A stretch of DNA of 64,000 nt, taken from the NCBI GenBank assembly GCA_016182485.1, contig JACPGH010000002.1, forward strand, positions 30,592-94,591. The letters run 5' to 3'. Source of the stretch: Candidatus Kaiserbacteria bacterium. GTDB lineage: Bacteria; Patescibacteria; Paceibacteria; UBA9973; UBA2103. The position numbers and the translations under genes are program-made. This document shows positions 57,720 to 64,000 of the stretch, piece by piece (the first letter of the stretch is position 1; every line of letters begins with the position of its first letter). The notes under the pieces were generated by a model that ran no database searches, was not told the DNA's origin, and saw only the letters and a program-made list of their open reading frames with translations.

Positions 57720-59154
57720 ATTTCGCCACGATCTTATCTCCCACTTGCTGTCCTGACAGCACCGCCATGGGCATGCCGCCTCCCGGATTGACGCTTCCGC
57801 CGACAAAGTAGAGGTTCTCGTACATTTCACTCTGCTTCGGCGCCTTGAAGCCGAGATTCTTGCGCCTGTCCGACACCACGCCGTAAATGGCCCCTCGATT
57901 GGAATAGTAGCGCTTCTCTATATCCTCCGGCGTCCACATATCTTCGGTTATGATGTGCCTCCTCAGATCAGTGAGGCCCATCCGTTCGAGCTTGGAGAGG
58001 ACTCTTTCGCGTAGAGCGGCATATTCCTCTGCCGTGAAGCGCTTATCCTGAAGATGCGGAATATGCGGCAGAATTTTGATGTTCTCGCACCCCGGCGGCG
58101 CCTGGGTCTTATCGGTGCGTGCGGGGGCCACTAGATATATAGTCGGGTCTTCTGGCAGGACCTTCTTGTTGAACACGGAATCGAAATGCTCTTTCGGCTC
58201 CTTCGAGAAAAAGAAGTTGTGGTGAGCCAGCTGGGGATATTCGCGGTCGACTCCAAGATGCAAGACCAGGCCGGAACAGGCGGGTTCAAATTTCTTCTCA
58301 TATCGCTTAAGAAATTCCGCTGGTTCCTCGGTGAGTTTGCGATAGGCGGGGATTACTTCCATATCGGAGACATACAAGTCGGCGCGGATAATCTCTCCGG
58401 AAGCGAGGCGCAAGCCGGAGATCTTGTCCCCCGATTTCTCCATTTTAATGACCTCGCTGCCAAGGCTTATCTTGACTCCCAAGTCGCGGAGCAGTTTTTG
58501 CAGTCCCTTGGCCAAGTTGTACAGGCCGCCGTCAACGTACCACAGGTCATACTTGAACTGGACGTGAGCCAAAAGGCCTAGGATGGCGGGGGCGTTGTAT
58601 GCCGATGAGCCGACGTACTTTATGAAAAAGTCCATGATCTCGCGGAGATGCGGGTCGGAAATGTACTCGGCGGTTCTCTCGTGCATGGTCGAAAAGACGT
58701 CGGCTTCTCGCAAGAGCGACACTGGTCCGTAGAACTTCACCGTAGGCCAAAGCTTGTCCAAACCCCGGCGGAAGTATCCCCGCTCCGCGAAGTTGTAAAG
58801 CCTCTCGGAGTACCGCAAATATTTATCGAGCTCAGGAGAAACGTTTTCTGGCGACAGGTCCATTACCGTTCCGTCCTCAAAAAAATTACGCCAATGGGGG
58901 CGGAGCGGACGGATCGAAACGTAGTCTTCCAGTTTCTTGCCCGCCCGCTCGAAGAGCGCGCGGAAAATATGGGGCAGAGTCAGTATGGAAGGCCCGAGGT
59001 CGAAGGAGAAGCCGTTCTTTTGGAGCAGATTGAGCTTGCCTCCGACGTGATCGTTCTTTTCATATATCTCAACCTCATACCCGGCCGCCGCCAATGATGC
59101 CGCAGCTGAAATCCCCCCCAACCCCGCCCCGATAATCGCCACTTTTCTTGGCAC
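57703..59154 (-). CDS. CrtI-type carotenoid desaturase-like protein, copy 2
   Basis: 483 residues. KVAIIGAGLGGISAAASLAA, YEKNDHVGGKLNLLQKNGFS, FDLGPSILTLPH and the end motif NLYFVGGSVNPGGGMPMAVL define a CrtI/CrtN-family flavoprotein, distinct from copy 1. The GTG start (59152-59154) lies 9 nt after TATAAT; an ATT codon lies nearer the expected leaderless position. It leads a three-gene run (copy 2, copy 1, 170-residue protein) downstream of palindromic sites that probably bind the wHTH regulator. Confidence 0.82.
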   Translation of the reverse strand: MPRKVAIIGAGLGGISAAASLAAAGYEVEIYEKNDHVGGKLNLLQKNGFSFDLGPSILTLPHIFRALFERAGKKLEDYVSIRPLRPHWRNFFEDGTVMDLSPENVSPELDKYLRYSERLYNFAERGYFRRGLDKLWPTVKFYGPVSLLREADVFSTMHERTAEYISDPHLREIMDFFIKYVGSSAYNAPAILGLLAHVQFKYDLWYVDGGLYNLAKGLQKLLRDLGVKISLGSEVIKMEKSGDKISGLRLASGEIIRADLYVSDMEVIPAYRKLTEEPAEFLKRYEKKFEPACSGLVLHLGVDREYPQLAHHNFFFSKEPKEHFDSVFNKKVLPEDPTIYLVAPARTDKTQAPPGCENIKILPHIPHLQDKRFTAEEYAALRERVLSKLERMGLTDLRRHIITEDMWTPEDIEKRYYSNRGAIYGVVSDRRKNLGFKAPKQSEMYENLYFVGGSVNPGGGMPMAVLSGQQVGDKIVAKYGGGK

Positions 59155-59187
59155 AATGGTGCAATTATATCAGCTCAGCGGCCAAGA

Positions 59188-59349
59188 TTATCCCCGGGCG
59201 CAACGGGATTGGGGAAGGGAAGTGAGCTCGTCGAAGCAGCGGGTATCTAATTCAAAGTCCAGATAGTGTAGTTCAAATACGCGGCGTAGCTCACCCAAGG
59301 AATGTAGGGCGCCAGGAGCCACGCGGCCGTACATCCTTATATACTCAAG
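59188..59349 (-). pseudogene. Gene debris behind operator-like site
   Basis: A short frame (SLGELRRVFELHYLDFELDT) that begins inside a palindromic site (59335-59358) and reads like a piece of a larger protein. No domain can be assigned; the family is not recognised. Confidence 0.3.
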
Positions 59350-59358
59350 TATATTGGG
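59335..59358. promoter_or_regulatory. Palindromic operator-like site 1
   Basis: CCTTATATACTCAAGTATAT-TGGG, an imperfect dyad CCTTAwATACT-(CA)-AGTATwTAAGG. It lies between the wHTH gene and the CrtI-like genes. Confidence 0.6.
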
Positions 59359-59420
59359 ATGTTGTTTTTTATTCCGAGGCTTGAAGGACCACACAAGGTA
59401 AAGCGCGTGCGGGGCCGGGC

Positions 59421-59519
59421 CTACTTCTGGCTGAACCTGAAGAACGCATCGTACGACTCATTGTAGCCGGGCTTGTCGTAGGCGACTTTCCAGCCCGCCG
59501 AAAACGATACCTTATATTC
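59421..59519 (-). pseudogene. C-terminal gene fragment behind operator-like site
   Basis: 33 codons without a start, beginning in operator-like site 2, with protein-like content (SFSAGWKVAYDKPGY, NESYDAFFRFSQK, stop). The rest of 59155-59527 holds only this, the fragment at 59188 and the two palindromic sites. Confidence 0.35.
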
Positions 59520-59533
59520 TCAAGTATTTAAGG
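59510..59533. promoter_or_regulatory. Palindromic operator-like site 2
   Basis: CCTTATATTCTCAAGTATTT-AAGG, directly downstream of the wHTH gene. Same dyad as sites 1 and 3. Confidence 0.65.
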
Positions 59534-59815
59534 ATGTTTGCGGAAGGATTGCAGGAATTTAACAAAGCTTTTGCCGTAAGGCGAAAGCGTATGCTCGACG
59601 AATTTCCCCCGGTATTTCTTGTTGACCAATCCTGCCACGGCAAGCCGTCTCGTGTGCTCTCCAAGCGTCTTCTCGTTCGCGCCGATCGCGGAAACGATAT
59701 TGTCCAACGTCGCTCCATCGTTATCCGCGATGTACAGCAAAATTTCAATTCGGTAATGGTTCGACATTCCCTTCAAATGCCGCTCCATCTGTCTCGCTGT
59801 TTTCATTTTTGCCAT
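59528..59815 (-). CDS. ArsR-like winged-helix regulator
   Basis: 95-residue DNA-binding protein: HYRIEILLYIADNDGATLDN, IVSAIGANEKTLGEHTRRLA, VAGLVNKKYRGKFVEHTLSP is the ArsR-type helix-turn-helix plus wing. No metal-binding CxC motif, so the signal is not obviously a metal. A CCTTATATACTCAAG-type dyad (site 3, 59837-59860) overlaps its promoter region and two more lie downstream, which suggests autoregulation and control of the CrtI-like genes. Confidence 0.8.
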   Translation of the reverse strand: MAKMKTARQMERHLKGMSNHYRIEILLYIADNDGATLDNIVSAIGANEKTLGEHTRRLAVAGLVNKKYRGKFVEHTLSPYGKSFVKFLQSFRKHP

Positions 59816-59836
59816 GCTTACATTATCTCACTATAG

Positions 59837-59860
59837 CCTTATATACTCAAGTTTTTAAGG
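59837..59860. promoter_or_regulatory. Palindromic operator-like site 3, at wHTH promoter
   Basis: CCTTATATACTCAAGTTTTT-AAGG. On the minus strand it lies just upstream of TATAGT (59829-59834), the probable -10 of the regulator gene. Confidence 0.7.
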
Positions 59861-59946
59861 ATATTAAGGGACGCGGGACAGGGCCTTAACTCTGGTGCGA
59901 CGTGATTTATGTTGATGAATAAGTTTGAATGCGTTGCTTACTTTAG

Positions 59947-60324
59947 TTATTTTTTATCAGAATTAGGAGGCTCAACAAATTTTAATGAGATCGAATTCAC
60001 GCAATGGCGGATGTTTTTGTCGGTTAAATGCTCGCCTTCGAATACGTGCCCCAAATGCCCGCCGCAGCGCGCGCAGGTAATTTCCGTCCGAACCCCGTCG
60101 GCATCAAGGGCGCGCGTAACCGCGCCGGGTATTTCGTCATCGAAGCTCGGCCAGCCGCACGTGCTTTCGAATTTGTCTTTTGAATTATACAGCGGCGCAT
60201 CGCACTGCCGGCACACATACACGCCATGGGCTGTATTGTTTACATACTCGCCCGTAAACGGCGCCTCGGTGCCCTTGTCTAGTATCACCCGCTTTTCCTT
60301 TTCGGTTAGTTTATTCAATTCCAT
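59947..60324 (-). CDS. msrB: Peptide-methionine (R)-S-oxide reductase MsrB
   Basis: Repairs methionine-R-sulfoxide. 125 residues. Two zinc CxxC pairs (CRQC and CARC), the GWPSFDDEI loop, and the catalytic-cysteine motif RHCVNSISLKF. Ancestors of the family have a recycling cysteine; CGWPSF carries one. Starts 5-6 nt after a TAGACT/ATAGAC hexamer (leaderless). Confidence 0.94.
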   Translation of the reverse strand: MELNKLTEKEKRVILDKGTEAPFTGEYVNNTAHGVYVCRQCDAPLYNSKDKFESTCGWPSFDDEIPGAVTRALDADGVRTEITCARCGGHLGHVFEGEHLTDKNIRHCVNSISLKFVEPPNSDKK

Positions 60325-60368
60325 AACTTAGTCTATCATTGTTTTAAAATATATTCCTATGGAGTTAT

Positions 60369-60614
60369 TTATACCTGCTCTCCGCTTATACCGAGTATAA
60401 TTTTAATTTTGTTCCTATCCTTTTTCTTAATTTCAAAACCATGATTTGTCGATAATATGAAGACGGTTTTCAATAGCCAAAGTCGAAAATATAAACTTTT
60501 GACCTTCTCCGGCAATACAAACTTTGGAATTCTGTATTCGTGGTCTCCCTCCTCAAATTCTGTTGACAGAAATGTGTCATTTCCAATTCCAATTTCTGCA
60601 AATACTTTTTTCAT
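60369..60614 (-). CDS. Small hypothetical protein, AT-rich
   Basis: 81 residues: MKKVFAEIGIGNDTFLSTEF, EEGDHEYRIPKFVLPEKVKS, LYFRLWLLKTVFILSTNHGF. It looks like a conserved CPR hypothetical, mostly beta. Its ATG overlaps (ATGA) the stop of a decayed DUF2892-like frame upstream, showing the two were once coupled. Codon use is AT-richer than neighbours. Function unknown. Confidence 0.65.
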   Translation of the reverse strand: MKKVFAEIGIGNDTFLSTEFEEGDHEYRIPKFVLPEKVKSLYFRLWLLKTVFILSTNHGFEIKKKDRNKIKIILGISGEQV

Positions 60615-60828
60615 AAATTTTTTACCTCCACTGGACAGGTATTTTTACCGATCGCGGCGTAGAGGCCGCACCAGCTGAAGATCGCCTCGAAGAGCGCAAA
60701 GGCCGGCTTTCGGTGATGCGGGGCTGATGCGCCGAGGCCAAAGCGGGTACCAAGAAAAGCGCGAGGAGGAAGAGGCCATTTGCCGCTTTCCCGGGCATAT
60801 GGCTTAACTTTAACACTTTCTTAATCAT
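60611..60828 (-). pseudogene. Chimeric remnant: secreted-protein start + DUF2892-like end
   Basis: The first frame gives a signal peptide (NGLFLLALFLVPALASA) followed by HQPRITES, then a frame change at about 60700. The second frame gives FALFEAIFSWCGLYAAIGKN then TCPVEVKNL and a stop. The latter is the C-terminal signature of DUF2892-type small membrane proteins (CxLYALLGxxTCPV). The two pieces seem to come from different genes joined by a deletion. The 3' end still overlaps the next ATG. Confidence 0.5.
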
Positions 60829-61212
60829 AAAAAACGGGTGCCGGCTAGTCGATTTATTGAAGTCTTTTTGGCTTTTTTAAGAAATTCGCCGAAACGGCGG
60901 TCTTTGCGCCTTTTCTCCACCGTCGACATCTCATAATATTCGGTCTCTTTTTTCAGATCGAGATAGTTATTGTATTTCTCCTCGTCGAGCTGCCCTCCGA
61001 GCTCGCGGCGGTGCGCGCAGTCCGAATATTTGCAGCCCTTGGCCAGCTCGGAGATTTCATCGAACGAGCGATCCATCCCGGAATTCGCATCGGTCAACCC
61101 CAGCCTCCGGGGCCTCTTTTTGAGAACCGAGCTTCCTTCGATTCGCGTCAAAGAATTCGCCGTACCCGATATCTGGGAGCGTCAGCTTATGAGTCTCATC
61201 TTTCTCGGCCAC
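60825..61212 (-). pseudogene. rsgA: rsgA remnant with internal deletion
   Basis: Remains of the ribosome-assembly GTPase RsgA. A GTG-started frame (61210-61212) reads LPDIGYGEFFDANRRKLG, like the RsgA N-terminus. A second frame, from about 61110, reads SFDEISELAKGCKYSDCAHR and NNYLDLKKETEYY, the C-terminal zinc region (CKYSDCAH) of RsgA. The OB fold and the whole GTPase domain between them are missing and the frame is changed. The 108-residue open frame that remains (60825-61151) could at most make the zinc tail. Confidence 0.6.
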
Positions 61213-61246
61213 GTGCCAATTCTACCGCGTCCAGTTTGAAACAGAG

Positions 61247-61279
61247 ACCGCCCGAGAGGCGAGCGGCCTCCGGGCGGTC
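61247..61279 (-). terminator. Intrinsic terminator (shared family)
   Basis: ACCGCCCGAGAGGC /GCCTC-CGGGCGGT, one base shorter in the right arm than the copy at 55034. Overlaps the stop of the gene at 61278. Confidence 0.75.
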
Positions 61280-61631
61280 AGGGACCGGTTCTCCATGGGG
61301 ATGATTCCGAGAACAGGTCTCGCAGTGCGCGTACCACCTCCCGAATTCTCATCCCGACGATATCGTCGAGCGCAACGGGGTCGGCGGCGGCGAGCTCTCC
61401 CAGGTCGTGCTCGAGAATCATGGCGAGAAGTCTCGGGAGTTCCGCGACTTTGATCTCGTGGACTGCGCCATCGAACTGGAAGTATCCCGTGTTACCGTCC
61501 CACTTCAGTCCGCTGCCGAACACGCGCGCCATCGCGCATGCCGTGCGGCGACGGACATCATCGAGAGTCACTGCCATGCCTGCTTCGCGGAGCCTGCGGA
61601 TCTCGTCCGGCAAAAGCTCGTCGCCTTCCAT
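61278..61631 (-). CDS. Small hypothetical protein
   Basis: Not recognised. 117 residues, acidic, mostly helical (PDEIRRLREAGMAVTLDDVR, RLLAMILEHDLGELAAADPV) with a short beta part (WDGNTGYFQFDG). No membrane segment. The start is MEGDELLP at 61629-61631 because GGAGG lies 5 nt upstream; a longer frame to 61703 contains the promoter. Own promoter (CTGACA/TATATT) and terminator. Confidence 0.6.
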   Translation of the reverse strand: MEGDELLPDEIRRLREAGMAVTLDDVRRRTACAMARVFGSGLKWDGNTGYFQFDGAVHEIKVAELPRLLAMILEHDLGELAAADPVALDDIVGMRIREVVRALRDLFSESSPWRTGP

Positions 61632-61668
61632 TGCATCCTCCACATGCGATCGTATTACCTCCTCATTT

Positions 61669-61697
61669 AATATATCACGGATATTATATATTGTCAG
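61669..61697 (-). promoter_or_regulatory. Sigma-70 promoter
   Basis: CTGACA (61692-61697), 17-bp spacer, TATATT (61669-61674) on the minus strand, serving the gene starting at 61631. Confidence 0.65.
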
Positions 61698-61735
61698 CTC
61701 CATTGGCTAGAAGCTATTTTTGTATATAAATGAGA

Positions 61736-61768
61736 ACCGCCCGAGAGGCGAGCGGCCTCCGGGCGGCG
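61736..61768 (-). terminator. Intrinsic terminator without an adjacent gene
   Basis: Third near-identical ACCGCCCGAGAGGC hairpin. The nearest minus-strand gene upstream (61958) already has its own terminator at 61894-61939. The rest of 61632-61893 shows the promoter at 61669 and no supported gene; a 23-codon frame at 61800-61870 lacks signals. Confidence 0.65.
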
Positions 61769-61893
61769 TGAGTAGGACGCCACTGCCAGTCTGACTACAA
61801 CCTGAAGCTCCTGCAGGGCTCGGGAAGACCCTTGGAAGGCTCCTTGGAAAGGGATGCGTCAAACATTCGTGGCGAAAATGTTCGGACTTTGCA

Positions 61894-61939
61894 TAAAAAC
61901 AGAGAAGCCCCGCACAGAGAGGCCATGCGAGGCTTCTCG
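61894..61939 (-). terminator. Intrinsic terminator
   Basis: GAGAAGCC / GGCTTCTC hairpin with an internal CGCA/TGCG pairing, followed on the minus strand by a T5 run. Confidence 0.65.
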
Positions 61940-61957
61940 GTGCGAGGCTTGGACTCG

Positions 61958-62410
61958 CTACGAGCGGAGGTGGATCTTCGCGCCGAGGGGCGCGATGACG
62001 ATCGCCCCCTGGAGCGGCCACGGGGTATCCTGGATGATGAACCCATCCTGGCGGACGACCTCGCGCGCCCGGGTCATCACCGCGAGGCGGTGCGTCGCCC
62101 GCGCGCCCTCCTTCTTGGGGAAGAGGTTCACGTGGAGGTACCTGCGCCCGTCGGCGAGCGTCTTCTCGACGACCTCGACGCTCGCGGTGATCCGCCCTCC
62201 GCGGAACCTGCCGGGGTTCGGGTGGTGCACGAACAGGTGCACGGCGCCGCCTTGCACCATCTGCGCGAACTTCACGTACCGGAGGTCGCCCTCCGGGGTT
62301 TGGGGCGCCCGGCCCCATTCCGCGTCGTGCGGGACTGCGATCGAGACGATCGCGTCGCCGCTCCATACTACCTCCCGCTTCACGGTGAGCATCTTCCGTT
62401 GCGCCAGCAT
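61958..62410 (-). CDS. Hypothetical beta-rich protein
   Basis: Not recognised. 150 residues, soluble, beta-rich (AIVSIAVPHDAEWGRAPQTP, GGAVHLFVHHPNPGRFRGGR, GFIIQDTPWPLQGAIVIAPL). Histidine-rich HLFVHHPNP might bind metal. AGGAGC 8 nt before the ATG, consensus promoter, a hairpin in the leader (GCCCGGCG-TTCA-CGCCGGGC-like, about 62436-62455), and a terminator after the stop: another self-contained unit. Confidence 0.6.
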   Translation of the reverse strand: MLAQRKMLTVKREVVWSGDAIVSIAVPHDAEWGRAPQTPEGDLRYVKFAQMVQGGAVHLFVHHPNPGRFRGGRITASVEVVEKTLADGRRYLHVNLFPKKEGARATHRLAVMTRAREVVRQDGFIIQDTPWPLQGAIVIAPLGAKIHLRS

Positions 62411-62483
62411 AACGCTGCTCCTGTCATCTGGTGCCCGGTGAACGCCGGGCGGCGGTACTTCAAATAGAACTTATTCTAGAAAT

Positions 62484-62511
62484 AGAGTAGCACGATGGTA
62501 TTAATTGTCAA
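62484..62511 (-). promoter_or_regulatory. Sigma-70 promoter
   Basis: TTGACA (62506-62511), 16-bp spacer, TACTCT (62484-62489) on the minus strand; leader of about 65 nt. Confidence 0.65.
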
Positions 62512-62526
62512 TTTTACGTGTACGTA

Positions 62527-63060
62527 TTAGAGCTTCGTGCCCTGAGCGGCGAGCAGGCCGCGGATGTACGATATTTCGCCTGCATGCTGGTGGCAGTCGG
62601 CGAGGACGCTGACAATCCGCGTGCCGACGGTCGGCGGGGGATCATAAGGCTCCTTAAGCTCGCGTTCTAGATCAGCGGCGGAAAGAGAGCGGAGATATGC
62701 TTCGGTATTTGTAAGCGTCGCAACGAGATACCCGGAGAATTCAGAGGGCGGCGGAGATGTAAATGCGCCGACATCGTCTGCCGAGTGTCCGAATCCGGTA
62801 TCCTCTGGATCGGCCTTTCGCCCGAATTGTTGGTACCATTTTTCTTTTATCCAAACTTGTTCCTCTCCGGAAAGCGCGTGCAGCTCTCCGTCAAGAACGC
62901 GAATGAGGTGCCACACAGTCCAGCCGATGCTGTTCGCGATATTCTGCGGCCGCCAATCGAGCTCATCGGCAGAGAGATCTTCGATGGGAAGGAATTCTGG
63001 CAAACGCGAGAATCCGCTGATGACCAACCCTTTCCATTCCGAGTCAGCTTGTGCCGTCAT
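62527..63060 (-). CDS. DinB-superfamily protein
   Basis: 177 residues, four-helix bundle of the DinB/MST type. Metal-binding histidines are in IGWTVWHLIRVLDGE and LADCHQHAGEISYIRG. Family members are thiol-dependent transferases or hydrolases; this one is close to the DUF664 type. Start: ATG 7 nt after CAGAAT. Monocistronic. Confidence 0.82.
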   Translation of the reverse strand: MTAQADSEWKGLVISGFSRLPEFLPIEDLSADELDWRPQNIANSIGWTVWHLIRVLDGELHALSGEEQVWIKEKWYQQFGRKADPEDTGFGHSADDVGAFTSPPPSEFSGYLVATLTNTEAYLRSLSAADLERELKEPYDPPPTVGTRIVSVLADCHQHAGEISYIRGLLAAQGTKL

Positions 63061-63161
63061 GCCTTTAATTCTGGCGCAATACGGCTTAAGAATGCATTAC
63101 TTCTGAGATTTTAATTATGCTGAAAAACCCCTCTGGCTTGCCGATCCTTTTTTGCTGCGCG

Positions 63162-63626
63162 TTAACGATTAAGCAGATAGGCGGCGAGCAGCGCCAAGCC
63201 GCCCCACCAGCCGACGTCGGAGACTATCAAACTCACCATGATTTTGTTCTGCCATGATTGCGGAAGTAACTCTCCGGATTTGCCTTCCTTTTCTCGTTTC
63301 AGTAAAAATGGACTGACTTTGAACGAGAGAAAATAACCATTGAGAATGAGCGCGACGGCGATGACGGCATGAATGAGGGGAATCCCGGCAAGACTCTCCG
63401 AGCGGTAAAAAATCAGGCCGCCGATAATGGCAAGAATGATACCGGCCCAGATCAAGGGCTTGGTCACTTTATGCGTCCGAGTTGTCGCTTCGGTCCAATA
63501 AGAGGATTTTCGTCCCAGGAAGCCGTGGATGTCAATGACCGTTACCGCGCCAAGCCCGATCACAAAACCGGCGAGGAATATGAACAGCCCGATAACTTCT
63601 ATCCAATTAGTTGATTCAAATAACAT
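63162..63626 (-). CDS. Four-helix membrane protein, unknown
   Basis: 154 residues, four hydrophobic helices (VIGLFIFLAGFVIGLGAVTV, LIWAGIILAIIGGLIFY, IHAVIAVALILNGYFLSF, GWWGGLALLAAYLL). DIHGFLGRKSSYW between helices 1 and 2 is a hydrophilic loop with a histidine, as in some haem-binding membrane proteins; not enough to name a family. Four nt behind the SOUL gene, so one transcript. AT-rich like that gene. Confidence 0.65.
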   Translation of the reverse strand: MLFESTNWIEVIGLFIFLAGFVIGLGAVTVIDIHGFLGRKSSYWTEATTRTHKVTKPLIWAGIILAIIGGLIFYRSESLAGIPLIHAVIAVALILNGYFLSFKVSPFLLKREKEGKSGELLPQSWQNKIMVSLIVSDVGWWGGLALLAAYLLNR

Positions 63627-63630
63627 ATTT

Positions 63631-64000
63631 TTATTCAATCTCAATCATTACTTCGTTTCTATTGAGCCATGGGGCGGTAAATGGCGCATTGTATCCGGCA
63701 TATTCAGGCAGTCCTTTCGGCGTAATAGAATCTCGTTCTAAAAATTTGAGTAGTTCTTGTTTTTTATCTGCGACACGATCAGCATTTCTAAACCACGAAA
63801 ACCGGAGCGCCGCCACTTTTCGTGCCTCTTGGGAGACAATCTTCACTTCGGGATTATTTGGTTTTGGCAGTGTCTCAAGCGTATATTCAAACGGCATAAC
63901 AAATGAGATAATCCTTTTTGTATTATTTCCGGTTTCAACTACCGGCGCGGTCATAGCCAAGACCTCGCTCTCTTTTTCCATTACCGGAGCCGTCATCGCC
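63631..64000 (-). CDS. SOUL haem-binding family protein, cut by window edge
   Basis: Visible 122 codons of a protein that continues past the window end. AMTAPVMEKESEVLAMTAPV is the doubled MTAPV motif of SOUL/HBP proteins; LRFSWFRNADRVADKKQELL and YAGYNAPFTAPWLNRNEVMI are the usual C-terminal segments. Family members bind haem or a related hydrophobic ligand. Operon with the membrane protein at 63162. The true start lies beyond position 64000; a Met at 63996 is internal. Confidence 0.85.
   Translation of the reverse strand, partial: AMTAPVMEKESEVLAMTAPVVETGNNTKRIISFVMPFEYTLETLPKPNNPEVKIVSQEARKVAALRFSWFRNADRVADKKQELLKFLERDSITPKGLPEYAGYNAPFTAPWLNRNEVMIEIE

Noticed and set aside
59534..59836. 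Plus-strand frame opposite the wHTH gene
   Set aside because: The minus strand encodes a clear winged helix; the plus frame shows no similarity or signals.
1..64000. UGA recoded as glycine (SR1/Gracilibacteria code)
   Set aside because: Many genes end in UGA, including coupled ATGA overlaps, and frames do not extend through UGA.

Overview
The window looks like a chromosome segment of a Patescibacteria (CPR) bacterium, most likely a Parcubacteria lineage. The signs are a very short IF-2 without the usual N-terminal extension, many small CPR-type hypothetical proteins, a pilin-like/lytic-transglycosylase fusion, a sortase with a tiny substrate-like protein, MltG, CofE-like and erythrin-VIT1 proteins, and no visible amino-acid or lipid pathway clusters. 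UGA is used as an ordinary stop, so the recoding of Gracilibacteria/SR1 does not apply. Most of the sequence is GC-rich. The stretches 14.0-17.4, 59.8-60.6 and 63.1-64.0 kb look more AT-rich.

Layout. 0-3.9 kb: class IV aminotransferase (cut by the edge), tRNA-Leu, tRNA-Cys, rbfA-infB and a cysteine desulfurase. 3.9-14 kb: degenerate trypsin-like membrane protein, clpB, a two-gene membrane/secreted operon, rpmG, tRNA-Trp, pilin-transglycosylase fusion, miaA, peroxiredoxin and a GlcD-type FAD oxidase. 14-23 kb: one-strand defence island with type I restriction-modification (hsdR, hsdM, hsdS), an unrecognised HEPN-like protein and a Septu-type ptuA-ptuB pair. A dockerin stub lies at its edge, beside a cohesin-like surface protein. 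24-31 kb: small genes, M50 protease, DrrAB-type ABC exporter, PIF1-like helicase. 31-36.4 kb: mannoside locus (PMM-like HAD phosphatase, tandem GH130, GH125, membrane-anchored GH130). 36.4-46 kb: panD, a PLP enzyme, envelope proteins (PAP2, 3D-domain, MltG, sortase), an ECF sigma factor and a strong candidate structured ncRNA at 45.6-46.0 kb. 46-54 kb: GerMN protein, HtrA-type protease, AAA+ activator, coiled-coil envelope protein, YibE/F, erythrin-VIT1, PQQ-type sugar dehydrogenase. 54-64 kb: several decayed genes, two CrtI-like desaturases, a wHTH regulator with three palindromic sites, msrB, DinB-like and SOUL proteins.

Two kinds of gene start coexist. Most housekeeping-like genes have a -10 hexamer ending 6-7 nt before the start codon, which predicts leaderless mRNAs. 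About ten scattered, mostly single genes instead have a full -35/-10 promoter, an untranslated leader, a Shine-Dalgarno site and an intrinsic terminator, some with nearly identical terminators. The window is also full of short perfect palindromes. Some sit between genes, five of them as 64-76 bp paired elements. Others are inserted in frame inside coding regions. Several genes (hsdR, rsgA, a DUF2892-like protein, a pilin-like protein, a dockerin protein) carry internal deletions, frameshifts or truncations.
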